Positions 47,729 to 61,820 of a DNA stretch of 64,000 nt are shown piece after piece; position 1 is the first letter of the stretch; each line of letters begins with the position of its first letter. The stretch covers positions 930,001-994,000 of the forward strand of contig NW_024881322.1 in NCBI RefSeq assembly GCF_018691265.1, written 5' to 3'. The notes under the pieces were generated by a model. That model made no database searches. It had not been told where the DNA came from and saw nothing but the letters and a program-made list of their open reading frames with translations. Source of the stretch: Tyto alba. Lineage: Eukaryota > Chordata > Aves > Strigiformes > Tytonidae. The translations under genes were made by a program, and so were the position numbers.

Positions 47729-50700
47729 CTCAAAGACCAAAACTGGGGAAGTAAGCAGAAAAATGTAGGTAGAAAACCTATTAATTAGAGTTTGTATTTC
47801 TGTTCTGCTCTATGTCCAGGCCGACAGACAGAAGATGCCTTTTTCTTAATGCCTGTTTCTTCCAGATATCCTTGCAGGTTATTAGGCATGGCAACAGGGG
47901 CAAGCCAACATCCTACAGCCTGTGAACATACAGCTGGCCTAAACATGGAGAAGATTTTGCCCTCCGGGCTGAAATGAGTAGCAGGTCCCCCCTACTAGTG
48001 CCTCTGCAGGTAAGGCTGCAAGCTGGGGTTGTTTGCAAGCTCAGATTGTTTGCACGAGCGTGTATCTCCCATCCTCCCCAGGAAAGCCTGAAGGAGACTG
48101 CAAGAACAGCAAAGAGCCTTTGGGAGGCTGTGCTTTGGGCTTGCTAGCAATGTAGGCGAAACCGGGCCATGGCAGTGCAACGGAATTCTGTAGCAAATGA
48201 AGTTTAATTTGGAGAAAGAGGGAGAAGTGCAGTGTGTATGTGTGTGTGTACACTTTTATTTTGCACGCTGAAGTTCTGCTAAAAGCTATTAGCAATTATC
48301 TATCAAGCTTGAAGTTTGGCTTTTAAATCCATATTTAGGCACCTCTTTAAATACCCTGATATTTAAAAATCCCCCAGTGTCTCCACTAAAGCCCAATACT
48401 TGTGAAAATTACATTTTTCCTGACCACGTCTATCCAGTACTTATCACACCGGGGCCTGGATTCTTGATAAAAAAAATGCTCTTGGTGTATATACAGATGG
48501 TAATGAAGTATTAAATAACTGCAGACAAGGGCTGGAGATAAAACCCTTGTCTCATTTATTACTGTCAAACCATAAATGCTTTAGTAAGAGAAAATTTCCA
48601 AGATCTTTTGTGGCTTCATCTTTGCAGCTGGGTACACTGGTGGAAAACTAAACAACACAGTGACTCAAAAAGGCTCAGGATCATATTCACAAAAAAGTCT
48701 GTCATCACAGGCACTGGTATCTATAGATACATATCTTGCAGAGAAGTGGAAAAAATTTTCCCCAAGGTGGTGCTGTGAGGAGGAGGCATTGGAAGGAATG
48801 CCAGGTCCTGAGAACATAAGGGCCATTTCAATGGCCTGGACATACCCGTTACCAATAAATTCCTGTTTTGATGATGATATTCCTTACAAATGGAAGGATC
48901 TTTTCCTCTGCAGATAACTGTGGTCCCAAACTCAAGCCAAAAAATTCCTGTCTGGTGGATAGTTACACCACACAGCAAGATGTTACAGAAAGAATCAGAG
49001 CAAAAATAACAACGCGGTGAATACTGAGAAACATACCTCAGTGTTCTGATGTCTGAAAAGAGATTTAGTATTCAACAGCTGCAAGAGAAAATATTGGACA
49101 TGTCTGCCTCTGCAGCCAGTTTCAAGGAAAGGGAGGGTCGTTAAGCATGAACACCACCAGTGAAAGGCCTCCTCCCCCCCCTCTGAAAAGCCTGCTGGTA
49201 TACGTGACCCTGTAGTGATGGTCATTTCTCACCTTCTCGGGCACACAACTGTACAAGGGCTTCAGGGTATCTCACGAAAAAGACTTTGCTACTCAGCTTC
49301 ACTTTTTCACTTGGAAATTTGAATGCAAATAGCGCTGGTTTCCTGTTATGCTCTCCTTGTAGCACTTTATCAAACAGCAGGAATTTATGCTGTTCCTGGG
49401 GGCAATCTATTGAATTGAATTTTCTTTATGGCTTTTCACTGTGAACAATGCACTCTTTTCCACTTGTGAATGAACATAAACTAAATCCAGTTTTGTGAAT
49501 GCCTGCTCACCTAGTATAGATATATTATCTATGCATAATAAAGGGCCTTTTCTCCTTTAAAAAATGAGATTTGTCGTTGGTTTAAAAAACATCACAAGTA
49601 ACTGATATAACCAGATGGACATACTTGTTCTGTTGGATGATTTGATAATTAATTTCATAAATCCATTTTATTTGTCCCTTTTACTGGCACGGTGAATAGA
49701 ATTCCTTCTTGATCAGATGCTCATTCCTCGTGTAGTTTTGACTGAATTATTTAAAATTAAGTTGCTCAGTACAGTAGTGTTCCAACATTGTTTTATATTC
49801 AGATCTTCCACTCTTACTTTGGATTGTATTATCCATGCCTGTTGTTGCATTCTCAGTCCTCACAGTGACTTTCTCAATGTGAGAATATGAAAAGATCAAG
49901 GTTTGTTAGCAGATATTTCTGAATGGCTTGAATATCTCAGGCCCTGACCTCAGGCATCACTCAGAATGCATAAAGTTATTTCTTTATCATTAGTTGCAAT
50001 ATTAATATAAAAAATACCATAATCTTTCTGTCTGATCTACATGATTTAATTTGATCAAGAAAACTCTATGCTGTCCAGACCTATAATGACCATGTAATTA
50101 CGCACAATAGAACAAAAGACAGCCTCAAAAAATTGCTGGTTACTGTAGTTTCTTCACTAATCACTTGGAAAAGTGATAACACATGTTTAAGTATTGTCCT
50201 CATTGCCAATTTATAGCATCATTAGGTTTTACTGGGAAAATCTTATGCTAATTTTGGTTTCTATGCTCTGTGAGCTTAGATATGTCTGCCTTTTTGAAAT
50301 TAATCTCTACTTTTTTGCATCTTAGTTTCTATTGTTCAACTCCAGATGCTTGGCTTTTGAGTAGGAAAGGATCGAAGCATCCAAAATGCAGGAGATGGTT
50401 GTCAGTGTCTCTGTAAGTTACCTTCTTAAAACAGGGCATGGTAAGTTTTCTTTGAGTGTGTAATTTTGCCACCAAAAACCGCAACTGTAATGGACTTAAA
50501 GCTATCAACGCCCTTGGCTCCAATGAACCAGCTAGTGTTTAGCAGAGCAAATGGTGGTTTGTGCACTCGCCCGGGCCATGAGTGACCCCTCTTCTGTCTA
50601 AGGAAATGTGAACCTCCAACTCCAGAGCCGGTGGCTTGGCCACCCAGTGATGGGAAGGGGGAGCAGGAGGGCTCAGGGGTGCTCGGGGCGCGCTGCTGAG

Positions 50701-52054
50701 CGCCAGCTCTGCACCGTGCGGTGCTGCCCCCTCCGTGGCACCCCCAGAATGCAGACAGTACTTCCCAAAGCACACGATAGAAAAATGCTGTGTTTTGTCT
50801 TGGCTTTCTTCCATTAGCTTCTAAAGCTGCTTTCATTATACGTCTGATGGATTGTGGCAGTTGCTTATATAAAAGCCATTAAGTGGCTGCTATGTATTTT
50901 TAGAATAATTTAAAATGTTTCCTTCATAAAGTGCAAAATCTTATTTCTTTTTTTAGGTTTTTATTTTGCACACTAAATGTGAAATGAAAGATAAATAAGA
51001 AGGTTGAATCATTTTGTAAACATGTGAATTGCAGACAATTCCATTTGTCTTTTTCTGCACAGTATTCATATCCAATTTACATTATGTGCTGTTTCAATTC
51101 ACTAATAGTTTATACTGATAGACCACCATTTTAGTAATAAGTACATAAGAACAGAAGAAAAAGGGCTGTGCTTTTAAACTGACTTATTTTCTGATTTTCT
51201 GATTTATTTCTCAGCCTTAATCTCACATAAATTATTGTTATTGTGGTCTTTTTTTCTTGTATGAAATGCCATTTAAAATTCATAAGCTTATTAAGAAAAT
51301 TAATAGGTAGTGATAGTCGCCCTTCATTCTGTCTTTTATGAACTATTTTAAAGTGAATGTAGTATTTGAATTGCAAACTCAGCTCTTGCCTGCATCCACA
51401 GAACAATCACAGTGGTAGGTACAGAATGATCATAATTTTTCATCAAAGTGTTTTAACCCCAGCCCCGTCAGCTTGTCTCCCAGATAGCAAGGTAGGGCAA
51501 TCTCTATGATTAATTAGGCAATGTTTATCAAACTGAATGAAGATGAAAGGCTTTAGAGAACTGCATAGTGTTAAGTGTTATTAAAACCAAACAAAATGGT
51601 CTCTTCCAAACTTTTCTGAATGCATTTAGTCGTGACAGAAATCTTTGGTTCCTCCACAGCACAGTCAGAAACATCTGGTCCAAACCAACGAGCTCCCCCT
51701 TGCTCACACAAAGAATAAAAGTAATAGATATTGGTGACTGCCTGCAAACAGATTTGGAATTGTTCTTTGTCCTAAATATGCGTGTGAGAAGAGCTGCTCA
51801 TGAATATGACAAGAATGCTGGAAAACCTAGGGATCCTTCCTGGTTACTGCTTAGCACCCGTAGGAGTTACAACAGAATATTGCACGTTTGAGGTGGTAAA
51901 CATCTTGGTCCCTCTGAGGTGGGAAACATGCCTGTGCAGTCCTTATGCTCTTGACTGGGGTGCAGGGAGAAGTGGACAGGAAAGCGAAGAGGGGACGGGG
52001 TCACCAAGAACAAATTCTCTTTTTCTACTCTACACAGGCCTTTTTAGTAAGGCC
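47729..52054. other. Noncoding DNA, no gene recognised
   Basis: Mostly AT-rich unique sequence with a short GT-rich run at 48232-48250 and a GC-richer stretch at 50560-50760. Frames of up to 136 codons lie in the GC-richer stretch on the minus strand and have no recognisable domain. The 51568-51891 plus frame ends about 160 bp before the recognisable CR1 and does not resemble CR1 protein. Confidence 0.55.
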
Positions 52055-52330
52055 TGATGTGATAGGACAAGGGGTAATAGTTTTAAACTAAAAGAGGGTA
52101 GAATTAGACTAGATATAAGGAAAAAACTTTTATCATGAGGGTGGTGAAACACTGGAACAGGTTGTGCAGAGCCGTGGTAGATGCCCCATCCCTGGAAACG
52201 TTCAAGGCCGGGTTGGACGTGGCTCTGAGGAACCTGCTCGAGTCGAAGATTTCACCGCTCGTTGCAGGGGCGTTGGACCAGATGACTTTTAAAGGTCCCT
52301 TCCAACCCAAACCATTCTATGAATCTATGA
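52055..52330 (+). mobile_element. CR1 LINE, 3'-end fragment with terminal octamers
   Basis: About 275 bp in clear order of the CR1 3' end: GTGATAGGACAAGGGGTAAT, then TAGACTAGATATAAGGAAAA, AAACACTGGAACAGGTTG, GTAGATGCCCCATCCCTGGA, TTCAAGGCCGGGTTGGACG, TTTAAAGGTCCCTTCCAACC and a terminal ATTCTATGAATCTATGA. The octamer tail is intact and divergence looks lower than in the copy at 26090, so this insertion is probably younger. The left boundary is approximate. It is a 5'-truncated dead copy with no reverse transcriptase coding. Part of a 104-codon plus frame (52135-52449) translates this noncoding tail and is not a gene. Confidence 0.95.
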
Positions 52331-55300
52331 TATGTAGTGGATACTGTTTCTCATTCTTATTTTACACAATATTAATGTCATTTAATAATAAGCGTTTTTT
52401 ATTAAAAAAAAAAAAAAAAGAATGTTTTGATTTTAAAACATCTAACTAAAAATGTTTGGCTGCAAATTGTAGATACTTCTTCTTTGCTAGCTACATATGT
52501 TCAGATTACCATTTTATGATTTTTTTTTTTTTTTTAATTCCCAAAATGTAGCATTTTCTTGTGGAAACTTCTACCTGACAAGGACCTATCTTTTCACATT
52601 CCGTTTTTTTCTCCTTTTGGCCTCATTTATTATGAAAACGCATAACTCAAGACAGAACACAGGTCTTAGGCTTTCCAAAGAGCTGACTACTATCACAAAG
52701 CATCCCTCTGCCTAACCCAGGGGGAGATGAATAATGTGTTTCAGGTGGGAAGTTCTGTTGTGACCATATCAGGATGCTCACACCAGCTGAGTGCTGGCTG
52801 CAGGCTTTGGAAAGGGGTTTCACAAAACGAGGATGTGGCCACCGGGTTACTGCACTGGTATAAGGAGCGTTGCTCTCCATGCACCTACGTGTTTAATGAA
52901 CATTTGCCTCAGGCGTTTGTCTCCCTGTCTGCACAGACTCTTTGCTTTGAAGGCAGATGCCCTCGATGAGCAGCATCACACGTAGTGAGTCTGACAGCAG
53001 GAAAATCTCCGTAACTTGCTGATGCCAAAGAAAGATGTTTAGCCTGTGTGATGCTGATGGGGAAATTAAAGGGTAGCAGAATAACATGTCTCACTCATAA
53101 TTGCTCTAAAGTATACTTCAAAATACAAATTAAAGGACAAGTTCTGGAGGTTTCTGAGCATGCACAGTGCCAGCTGAAGTCAGTGGGAGCTGCAGTTGCT
53201 GTAGACCCTCTAAGAGCTGACCCAAATAAAGTACAAATGTCAAGCAAATCAATTGAAAGCCTTGGAGCCCTAACTGCATTACACACAAGTCTAATTGTGT
53301 TTATCAGCAGAGTGGTGCTACATCTCTTTTGCTGTTGATTTAGGAAATCCAACTTTTCATTGACTCAACAGCAGCTTTGAATGCCCCAAGCACCTAAATA
53401 AATCTAATCACAGGAAATCCTTCCCCTCCATCATTTCACTTGCATTAATCCTCCTTAAAGTACCATCTCATCAGCAGAGACTGAGGCAAGTGTATCTTGC
53501 TTCTCGCTGGTAGCGGGGAGGAAATCACACACCGGGGAATGAGACGTCCTTTCCATAGTGCATCCTTCATGTGTACTTGATCTTCTTCACTGCAAGATGC
53601 TAACACTGATGAGCCCTGTGGGTCCTAAAGATTCAAATGCAATGGCACAATATGAAGATTAAGCCTAGAAAAAAAATTGGATTTCAGTTCCTCCAACACT
53701 GAAAAGTGCTGATTTTTTCCATTAAAGAAAATTTTCCATTAGAGTGTTTTCCATTAAAAATTGCTTCATGTGGAAAACTGGGTTTCTGATTAAAAGAGCA
53801 TTTTCACAGCAGGAATTTATTCTTTCAGGAAAAGGAACGTGCTTTTCATTAAAACTCCCAAGCCCCAGGTTTAAAATACTGGGTAAAAACTCAAATGTTT
53901 CAATACCTCTATCTTTTAGTGCAAAATTAAGAATTTTGTCAGGAATCCTATCCTCTGTTATTCTTTATGCAAACTGCATGGCAGGGCCCGCAAGGCACCC
54001 GCAGGCTGTGATGAACCCGAGTAGCTGGGACCCCCCCCCCAACCCGTGCCCACGCCCCAGGGCTCTATTTGAGCTCAGACCCGGCAAGCGCCCGGACCTG
54101 ACCTGAGCTCTGTCAGCAAGACGTTTGTGCTTGCTCCTCCCTCGGTTTATGGATTGTTTTTAACTGGATGGCTTCCAAAGCCATGCTGTCTCCAGGCTAT
54201 TCATCCCGTCTTAGTTAAGCCTCCAGGATGGACCTTGCACTTCTGTTGGAGCCCTGTCTCCTATTCCTGGCTGCATCCTGCACGTCATTCATCACCATGC
54301 CTTTTCTGGGGCTGCAAAGGGGACCCGTCGCCGTGCTGACCCTGTTCTCTTCCTACGGGGGAAGATTTTTGGGGGTGAGGTCCCACTGTTCTGGGGTCTT
54401 CCTTGGCTCCCTGCTCCTGAAGGAGCCCTGATCCTGCTGGTCCCTGCTGCTGCAGCGGTGGAGAGGTGTGGTTTGTCACTTAGACATTGGGGAATAACAA
54501 CCATTGGTTTAAATTGCATAGTTTGGGTAGAATAGATATTTCAGAAGGGAGAGCGGGAGCTTTGTGAGCAAGGCTCAGGTTCTGTTCCTCAGACCGATCT
54601 AAACTTGAATTAGGGAACGACAGCTGCAAAGGGGAAACAGAGCTTCCCCTTGTGTCTAATGATCATCCTTTGCTAGGGCTGTCACGTGTACGAACCTCTT
54701 CACATCTGTGTTTAAGCACAAAACACTTCTCTACATAAACTCTGTGTTTAGGGTCGCTGTCCTTGACAACGCCAGCTTTTAGCTGAGTCTGTGAATAGTG
54801 CAGAATGAAGGAGACAAGTACAAATGTTGGCCTTCAAATACTCTACAAAGCAGCCCCTGGTCAGCATTTTTAGATGCCATATTTGCTGTATTATTATGCT
54901 TCCTGTGGTTGTTCCAGTGCTTTGAAACGCTCTTTGATCAATAAATTCTTGGATCTTCCACAAGTTTGTTTTCTCCATGTGGGATCATACATTGAAGTTC
55001 TTGCTGGTGATTAAACTCAACATCTGTTTTGATGATGTTAACATGAGGCAGCTGCAGGAACAGACAAAAAAACCCTATTGGAATTCTACCTATTGCATTC
55101 CCCGCAAGATTCACTACCATGGGTAAAAGTGTTGTGTGATGAGAATAAAAATGGTAAGGCCATTAGGCTTTTGCAATAGACAGGGAAAAGTCAAAAGAAT
55201 TCATTTGTTCATCTCCTTTTTAAATATAATAGACAAGCTGCAGTCTCCTTATTGCGGAGTAATTAATTTATAATTAATAATTAAAAATGAAAGTTAAAGG

Positions 55301-58300
55301 ATTGATACTATGTGATCACCCTAGTGAATAGTCGGTAATTTCTTTTCTATTACTTATTGTTATTGGACCAGCAGGTCAATGACCTTTTCTGGCAGCATCT
55401 GGGCAAACAGCAACACTACACAGTCTGTTCTTTAAATTAAAAGAAATGCCTGTTTTAGCAATTTCCTCTGGCAGGAAAGCAAACATATTCTCTTGCTCCA
55501 TTCTTTTTATTGAAAGGGCACTATCAAACTTTGAATCCCAATTTAAATTTTTAGCCTGGTTTCCTAAGGAAATGAAGCTCATACCATAACGCTGACTTTC
55601 TTTCTGTCTGTCAGGTCCTTCTCAGTAACATCTAAACTGTGTGGCCAACTGCAACTAAACTTAAATGTGGATGGAGAAGTGTCAGCTAGACCTACGTTCT
55701 TAAAATCCTTGTCAAAAACAGAATCTGGGTAGAAGAGAGAGATGCAGTTAGCGCTCAGGCTGAGAGAAAGGGGCAAAGTTGGCTGCTGTGCAGTTTGGCA
55801 CTTGCGGGGTGGCCAACCACCCTGTGAGCATCGGCGGCCCCGTCAGCGCCCATCTGAGCTTTCTCCTGTCACCTGTGCCTTGGGCAAAGCTGGAGTAATT
55901 CAGAGAGGGTGCTAGGGACGATGGTCAAGGTGAGAAATCTGCTGGAAATCTCTCCTGAGTAGTTCTGCTGCTCATGAAAATATCGACTGGTGTAGGATAT
56001 AAAAATCAAGTCAAGGTGGGTGTAAGCACATCACCATGCACTTTGGCTATCCAGTCTGGCGGATATATTCTATTCACTGATCATTTGAAAATCAATGTGC
56101 AAATAAATAGCAGGATGAAATGGAATGTCTTTTTGCATAAATTTCAAGCCTGATTTTTGGCACCAAAAACGTCCAAAAGCTACATTTATATCAGAGTGAT
56201 TTAAGCATATGTTGCAAGTTGTATGGATTGGTACACTTGGGGACTGTTTTTCCAATCTGATTAAGATTATTGCTGTATTAATTTCAGCTATGAATGCTGA
56301 TAAATACATAATTTGTCTATATGACAAGGATAAGTACTTTTGGTCTTCTATCCTGACCTTCCATATAACCTAGAAAACTTTCTTGATGTAATTATTGCTT
56401 GGAATTTTCTTTTTAAGGGGGGAAAAATATCTGCTATTAATTTAAACATCATAATGACATACCACCATATTTACTAAAATGTGAAAGAGATGATGACAAA
56501 TTATCCTCACTTTTTTTAAAAAAAAGCCATTGTTTTGACTTTGAGTTAATGAAGCTTACTGTGCTGGTCATTGGATTGTGTTGTACTTTGAACTGTTACA
56601 GTTAACAGCCCCTTGAATTCTTTGTGTAGGCAACTTTGGTCTGATGGTACCATGTTTTAGTCTTATACTTGATATTCTCCTTAGGAAAATTTCTGGCAGT
56701 CATATCCTTGCTCTTATCATTCACCACCACCTTCTCAGTTTCTTAACATAATTACTGAAGTGGGAATATAGAAGTGGACAAGCTGTTCTGATAGTGATAA
56801 TAGAAGGGTCAAACTGCAATAGTCTCTCTTTTACATGTGCTAAGGGTTCACTAGTTTCTATGTCAAATTAATTCTTGTCCACCTATTTGCACTTGAAAGT
56901 TGTGTGTTGTTGATTGTCTATTTTGATTGCCCCCGATATGTTCAGTGCTGCTATTTTCCACGAGACACTCTCAGAAATCCCAATCTTTGCTCTTTCCTAA
57001 ATATCTGACTCTAGACTGTCTATTTGTTTGTGCCCACACTACCTGGTGGTCAGCACTGTTCAGTATCAGTGGTCTTTTCTCTGACAGATACCATTCTTTT
57101 ATGTTCAGTGTCATCTGTGGTATCAACTTTTCTTTGCTTTTCCCCAGGCTGTTGACAAACACATTAAAACGGTCCAGGTTAAGGAATCAATCTCTTCAGG
57201 GCCTCATGAAAGAATGCCTGATGATCTCTCATTTACAATTGCATTTATAAGACTAGTTACCCAGTGTTTAATGTTTCAAATGTTGCCATGCTAACTTTCT
57301 ATCATTCTAGTTCCTAACTGCACGGTCTTGATGTACCAAATTAACAGCTTTGCAGAAATGTTGGCATAGTGCAGTGACACGACTGCCTTTATCAGCCAAC
57401 CTTGTAATTGCATCAGTGATGTAAAATTAAACTGATGGCATCTGCTACGTAGAATGATATTCCTTAGCTATGTTTTCCCCCACTATTGCCTTAATAATTG
57501 AGTCTTGCAACAACTTCTGTGGTACTTCTCATGTGGTGCTCAAAAAAATTGAAAAGTTGGATTGTGAGATAAGAGCTTAAACTTTTACTTGGATTTCTGT
57601 TATAAAAATATGTATTATAGTTTTTCTTTAAGAATGCTATAACTGTGGAAGAGTTAAAACTTCTACTGTATAATTGTCAAAGGCAAAAAATTGGGAGGTG
57701 CTGGTGTTTTATTTCATTACACTGTGATACACAGTATCTCTTCTTTCTGCTTATGCATATGCCTGTCCTCGTGTCCCATTGTTCTAGAATTGTAGCTTAA
57801 AATTATTCTCAATATTCTTCAGGCCTGTGGCTTAAACATTTTGTATAGGACACCTCCTTTTTATCAACTGTCTTCCTCTTATTCCTTTGTGGACCCGTGA
57901 TCAAACTTTATTTACCTACCCAAATGACCACCAACGCCCATAGACCTATGCTTGCTGAGGTGGAGTTGTTCCCAGCTCTCCAAACTTTGCTGTCTGTATT
58001 CCTTAATCCAGTTTTTCTAGCATATGCGTTGAAAGCTTCTGGGCTTTGCACGGAGTTTCAAACCAATGCTACTCAGCTGGTGTACACAGGAACTAGGAGT
58101 CCGTTACGCTGCCTCTAACAGGTATCCCAGCCATGCCCCTGAAATCAAAGAACAAGCAGTGGATAAGACAAAGGAAAAAAAACACAAAGAATTTGGTGTC
58201 TGGCATTCTCTTCCCTTTATTCTCAGTTTAACTTGAGCTAAAACTGGTCAAATACATCAGTGACACCAGTGTGCCATGGGCTGCTAGCATTATTCCCATT

Positions 58301-58994
58301 AGACCTTCCCCAGTATCCATGCTACCTGCGGTAAGCAAGAAATTGAGTAAGATGTTTTGATGTATTCCCACTTCACTCAACCTGGTGGAGTCTCTTAAAC
58401 CTTTAGCACTGAAGAGCCAGTGGACAGCATTGTGTGACAAGTACATAACACGTTCGTATTAAGCCAGCTGGTTAAATCTTTCCTCCTGAAACTGTTTGTG
58501 GGTTTCAGAACAGAACAGCTCTCCGCTCTGTTCCTACGTCCATAGTTATGCTGTCTTGTGAAGGCACATACATAATGGAAAAGCAATTTAATCTAATGCT
58601 GCCACCCAGCCACCGTTTCTTATTAAATAAAGTCCTTTAAATGAGGGGTTTAGATATGGCTCAGAGACCACAGAGTTGGAACGGTCTTCTTTTGTATTTG
58701 TCTGGCTAAAGAATGAACAAATAAAAGCGATGGTGAATTTCCTGGTGCAAATCACTGAATTTGTTTCAACATTATAATTGAGCTGGGAAAGAAAAATAAT
58801 GAATTCCAGTTATTCTGGCTATTTAGGAACTAAGTCAGGAATTATGCTTTTTGCTCTGAGGCAGTGTTTCACAAACAAAGTGATACTTAACTGCTTTTCT
58901 TGCCCTTCATAACCTCTCAGTACTCCTTCTCTTATGCATGATTTAAATTGTTCCAATTAAATTCAAATGTCATAAATTTTAAGCCAATTTTGGC
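52331..58994. other. Noncoding DNA, no gene recognised
   Basis: AT-rich unique sequence with an A16 run (52404-52419) and a T16 run (52520-52535) just after the CR1. A small GC-richer patch with a C run lies at about 53980-54110. The longest frame (120 codons, 53744-54106) runs through it and is unrecognised. Confidence 0.6.
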
Positions 58995-59014
58995 AAAAAA
59001 AAAAAAAAAAAAAA
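58995..59014. repeat. Poly(A) tract, 20 A
   Basis: An uninterrupted A20 run followed by GAAAAAGG. No retroposed body or flanking duplication was recognised. Confidence 0.85.
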
Positions 59015-60091
59015 GAAAAAGGTTGCTTGAAATATCTGGTACTTATTGCAGCAGAGGATGTAGACACACACAATGATACCCAGCCAAAGGGTATTAAAGG
59101 ACAGTCTTTTTTTTTTTTAAAGTATCTCCCTAAAAGATGAGATACCAAGTGTTTGAGAAGCATTGAATGAGCAAAGCCAAAATTAAAAGTTAAATGCAAC
59201 AGCATGCTTCTAAAGGCAGCAAAAGATTGCAGATGCTAATAGGCAGCATTTAAAAGAATGTGAGCTATTAATGCTATTATTATGCATATTTTCTTACTGT
59301 GACAGTTTCATTGTTGTCTTTTCAGTGCATTAATCTACGACTTCAAATATGATTAAGATTTTCATGGTAAATTAACTTCTGATTATATTTAGTCTGTTCA
59401 GGGCAATAAGGGCTAGCAGACACAATGTATACATGCTGACAGAGTGTTGGTTGCATCCTCCCTTTTTGTGTTTGTAGTATGAACAGCCAAAGTCATGTTC
59501 GCTATGAACATCTTCAGTGTTTTAGTTCTCAATAAGGACCAAGGGTTGTTCTCCTCTTAATTTTAGTGCACTGATAGTGTTTTGCCAAGTGTGGTTAGAG
59601 CAATTATTTCATAATCTGTTAACATGTTGAGCACACTGAAGTTTATCTAACAAAAGTAGTGATCCATCTCCCAGCAAAGCAGAATTTGAGAATCCTCTGT
59701 AATTCTGTCATAGGAATAGCTGGAAGTTTTCGATACGTGGTGGAAAAAGCAGGGTACTGCTGGTACTTCATCCTCCTGCCCTTCCTTGAAAAAATCTAAC
59801 TCATCCCAGCACCTTTCTGCACCAAAATTAAGATGCATATATTCTTTTTCAGCTGTGTAAGAGCTGAAAATATTTTCGCTGAGAAAAACCCTGGGAGTTA
59901 GCCACACCTCTAAAACAGCAAAAGACTGGAATGTGTTCCAACGTATGCAGGTTGAGATTGCACCATACAGGGGGGTTGCTGCAATTATTTTCTGTGTTCC
60001 CATTGAACATCTATGCCTCCTGAACAGTAAAGAAGGTGTCAGTAGGAAGAAGAATATTTCCCTGCAGTTTGCTGCATCAAAGTTTGTTTGG
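59015..60091. other. AT-rich noncoding DNA
   Basis: No recognised gene. The 59215-59420 part is rich in TAAT/ATTA words and ATGCTAAT-like motifs without repeats, a texture often seen in conserved noncoding elements. The 118-codon minus frame at 59647-60003 has an acidic stretch but no recognisable domain. Confidence 0.5.
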
Positions 60092-60117
60092 TTTTTTTTT
60101 TTTTTTTTTTTTTTTTT
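60092..60117. repeat. Poly(T) tract, 26 T
   Basis: An uninterrupted run of 26 T. It encodes poly-phenylalanine or poly-lysine in spurious frames. It would be the tail of a minus-strand retrocopy only if a gene body lay to its right, and none was recognised there. Confidence 0.9.
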
Positions 60118-61662
60118 CTTCTAGAACACTTAAAGATTTAAGGTGCCTTTTATTTCTGAAAGGGACCGAAGTGCTTCTCAGCAGGGTTGATTTAAAACCA
60201 AGAGCAATTGGTTGTGACGGCTGAGACCTTCCCAGAGTTACGTCCCTGCTGAGATATGCACATCCTGTTCTGTCTCTTATTCCATGGCGGCTACGAATCT
60301 TCCCAGAGGAATTTGTTACACTGAACAAAGTACAGATGCAGAGAAGGGACCAAACCAATGTTTAGGTAATTGATTGAATTATGTGGGCTGCATTTTCAAA
60401 GGCCATTCAGTTTTCTTGTAAATTTAGTCCTGTTTTGCCTGTTTGGTGTTTGGAAAGCAAATCTCCTTCTCCTTCCTGCACTGCACACACATACATGTGC
60501 ATAAACGTGCATATGTGCTTTTAGTGTATATGTGCCCGACAAGGAAACTCATATGGGTACATAGCTAATTGCATATTGACTTGACACACAGCTGGAGATT
60601 GTATTTATGAGGCTGCAGATTGGTAGGATGAAGCGTCCTTAAACATTTGCAAAAGTGAATTCTTCATGTGAATATCGGCATGTTAAGCTCCAAAGAGGTA
60701 TGAAACTGACTTTCATTGAGAAAAAAAAAAAAATTTTAGGAATTTTGTTTTGGAAGGCTTTTATAGGTTAGAGTGAGTTGAACAGAAATCAGTCATTCAT
60801 ATATTTATTTTACATTGAGTATGATAAATATAGTCACAATTGGTGGCCCTTTACTTTGCAAATTAGACTCGTTCACTTTCTTGGGACGTGTCAGTTTTCC
60901 CTGAGTAGCTGTTTTAATTAGAAAGTCAGCCCTTTCTATATGAGAAAAATTAGGGTGGTCTACTTAAAATTCAGTACCACAGTCAGAAAGAAGGAATGAG
61001 CTACTTTTAGCAAGGTCAGGAGTCTCGTACATGTTCTGCTCTTTCATCTCTACAAACAAGATTTATTTCTCTTAAAAGTGGTGGTATCTATACTTTCTGC
61101 CAGTTAGTTGCCTCCTTAAAATAATAGATGAGATTGGAATTTTCTTGTTATTTCATGTTATATGGGTTCATTATCATTCATTTTCTTGTGAGGACTGGAC
61201 TGGCAGTCACAACATTTCAGGAGCATCTAACGTAACTGCGTGTGAGCTCAGCTGCCTACTGTCAGGGCACCCTCGCAGTAGGCGAAGCCGGTATCAGAAG
61301 ATAGCAAACAGAAGACTGGGCATTTTTACTGTTTTAGATCCTTTGTTTTCCTGTTTGTGCCAAGTTAAGAAGTCTTTTTTGAAATCTGTTCTTTATATTT
61401 TAGCATATGTTTACTCAAGAGCTCTCCCAGAGCAATTGCATAAATATTACCTTGTAAAGGACAGTAGTATATTGGCCTAAAGAAATCTTCAGGTAAAAAA
61501 GTCAGAGATGGAAGAACTGTTGCGTATAGTAACTTTCTATTGAAAATTCCTTGAGGACAACACTGTCCACAGATAAAATAAGGTGAAACAAAGAACTATA
61601 TCTAGTGTAGTAGTCATAAACAGATTTCAGTGTTTCTCCAACACTTCTACCTTTGGACTGCT

Positions 61663-61665
<3 letters not shown>
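60118..61665. other. AT-rich noncoding DNA
   Basis: Unique sequence with a short alternating purine-pyrimidine stretch at 60483-60530. The 111-codon plus frame at 61145-61480 is unrecognised. No gene. Confidence 0.6.

Positions 61666-61696
<31 letters not shown>
61666..61696. repeat. Poly(T) tract, 31 T
   Basis: The longest homopolymer in the window, 31 T. Length is likely to be polymorphic or misestimated. No retroposed body is evident beside it. Confidence 0.9.
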
Positions 61697-61701
<5 letters not shown>

Positions 61702-61820
61702 ATAAGAACATTTTATAGCTTGGCAGCGTCCAATAATTTTTTGAAAGCAAATCATTTAGGTGGTTTAATTTGTCTTGTAATGTGGGGAATTTTGTACCAT
61801 GAAACACAGAATCATTTGAC

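Noticed and set aside
59647..60003. Minus-strand 118-codon frame with an acidic segment
   Set aside because: No recognisable domain or conserved neighbour; isolated in AT-rich noncoding DNA.
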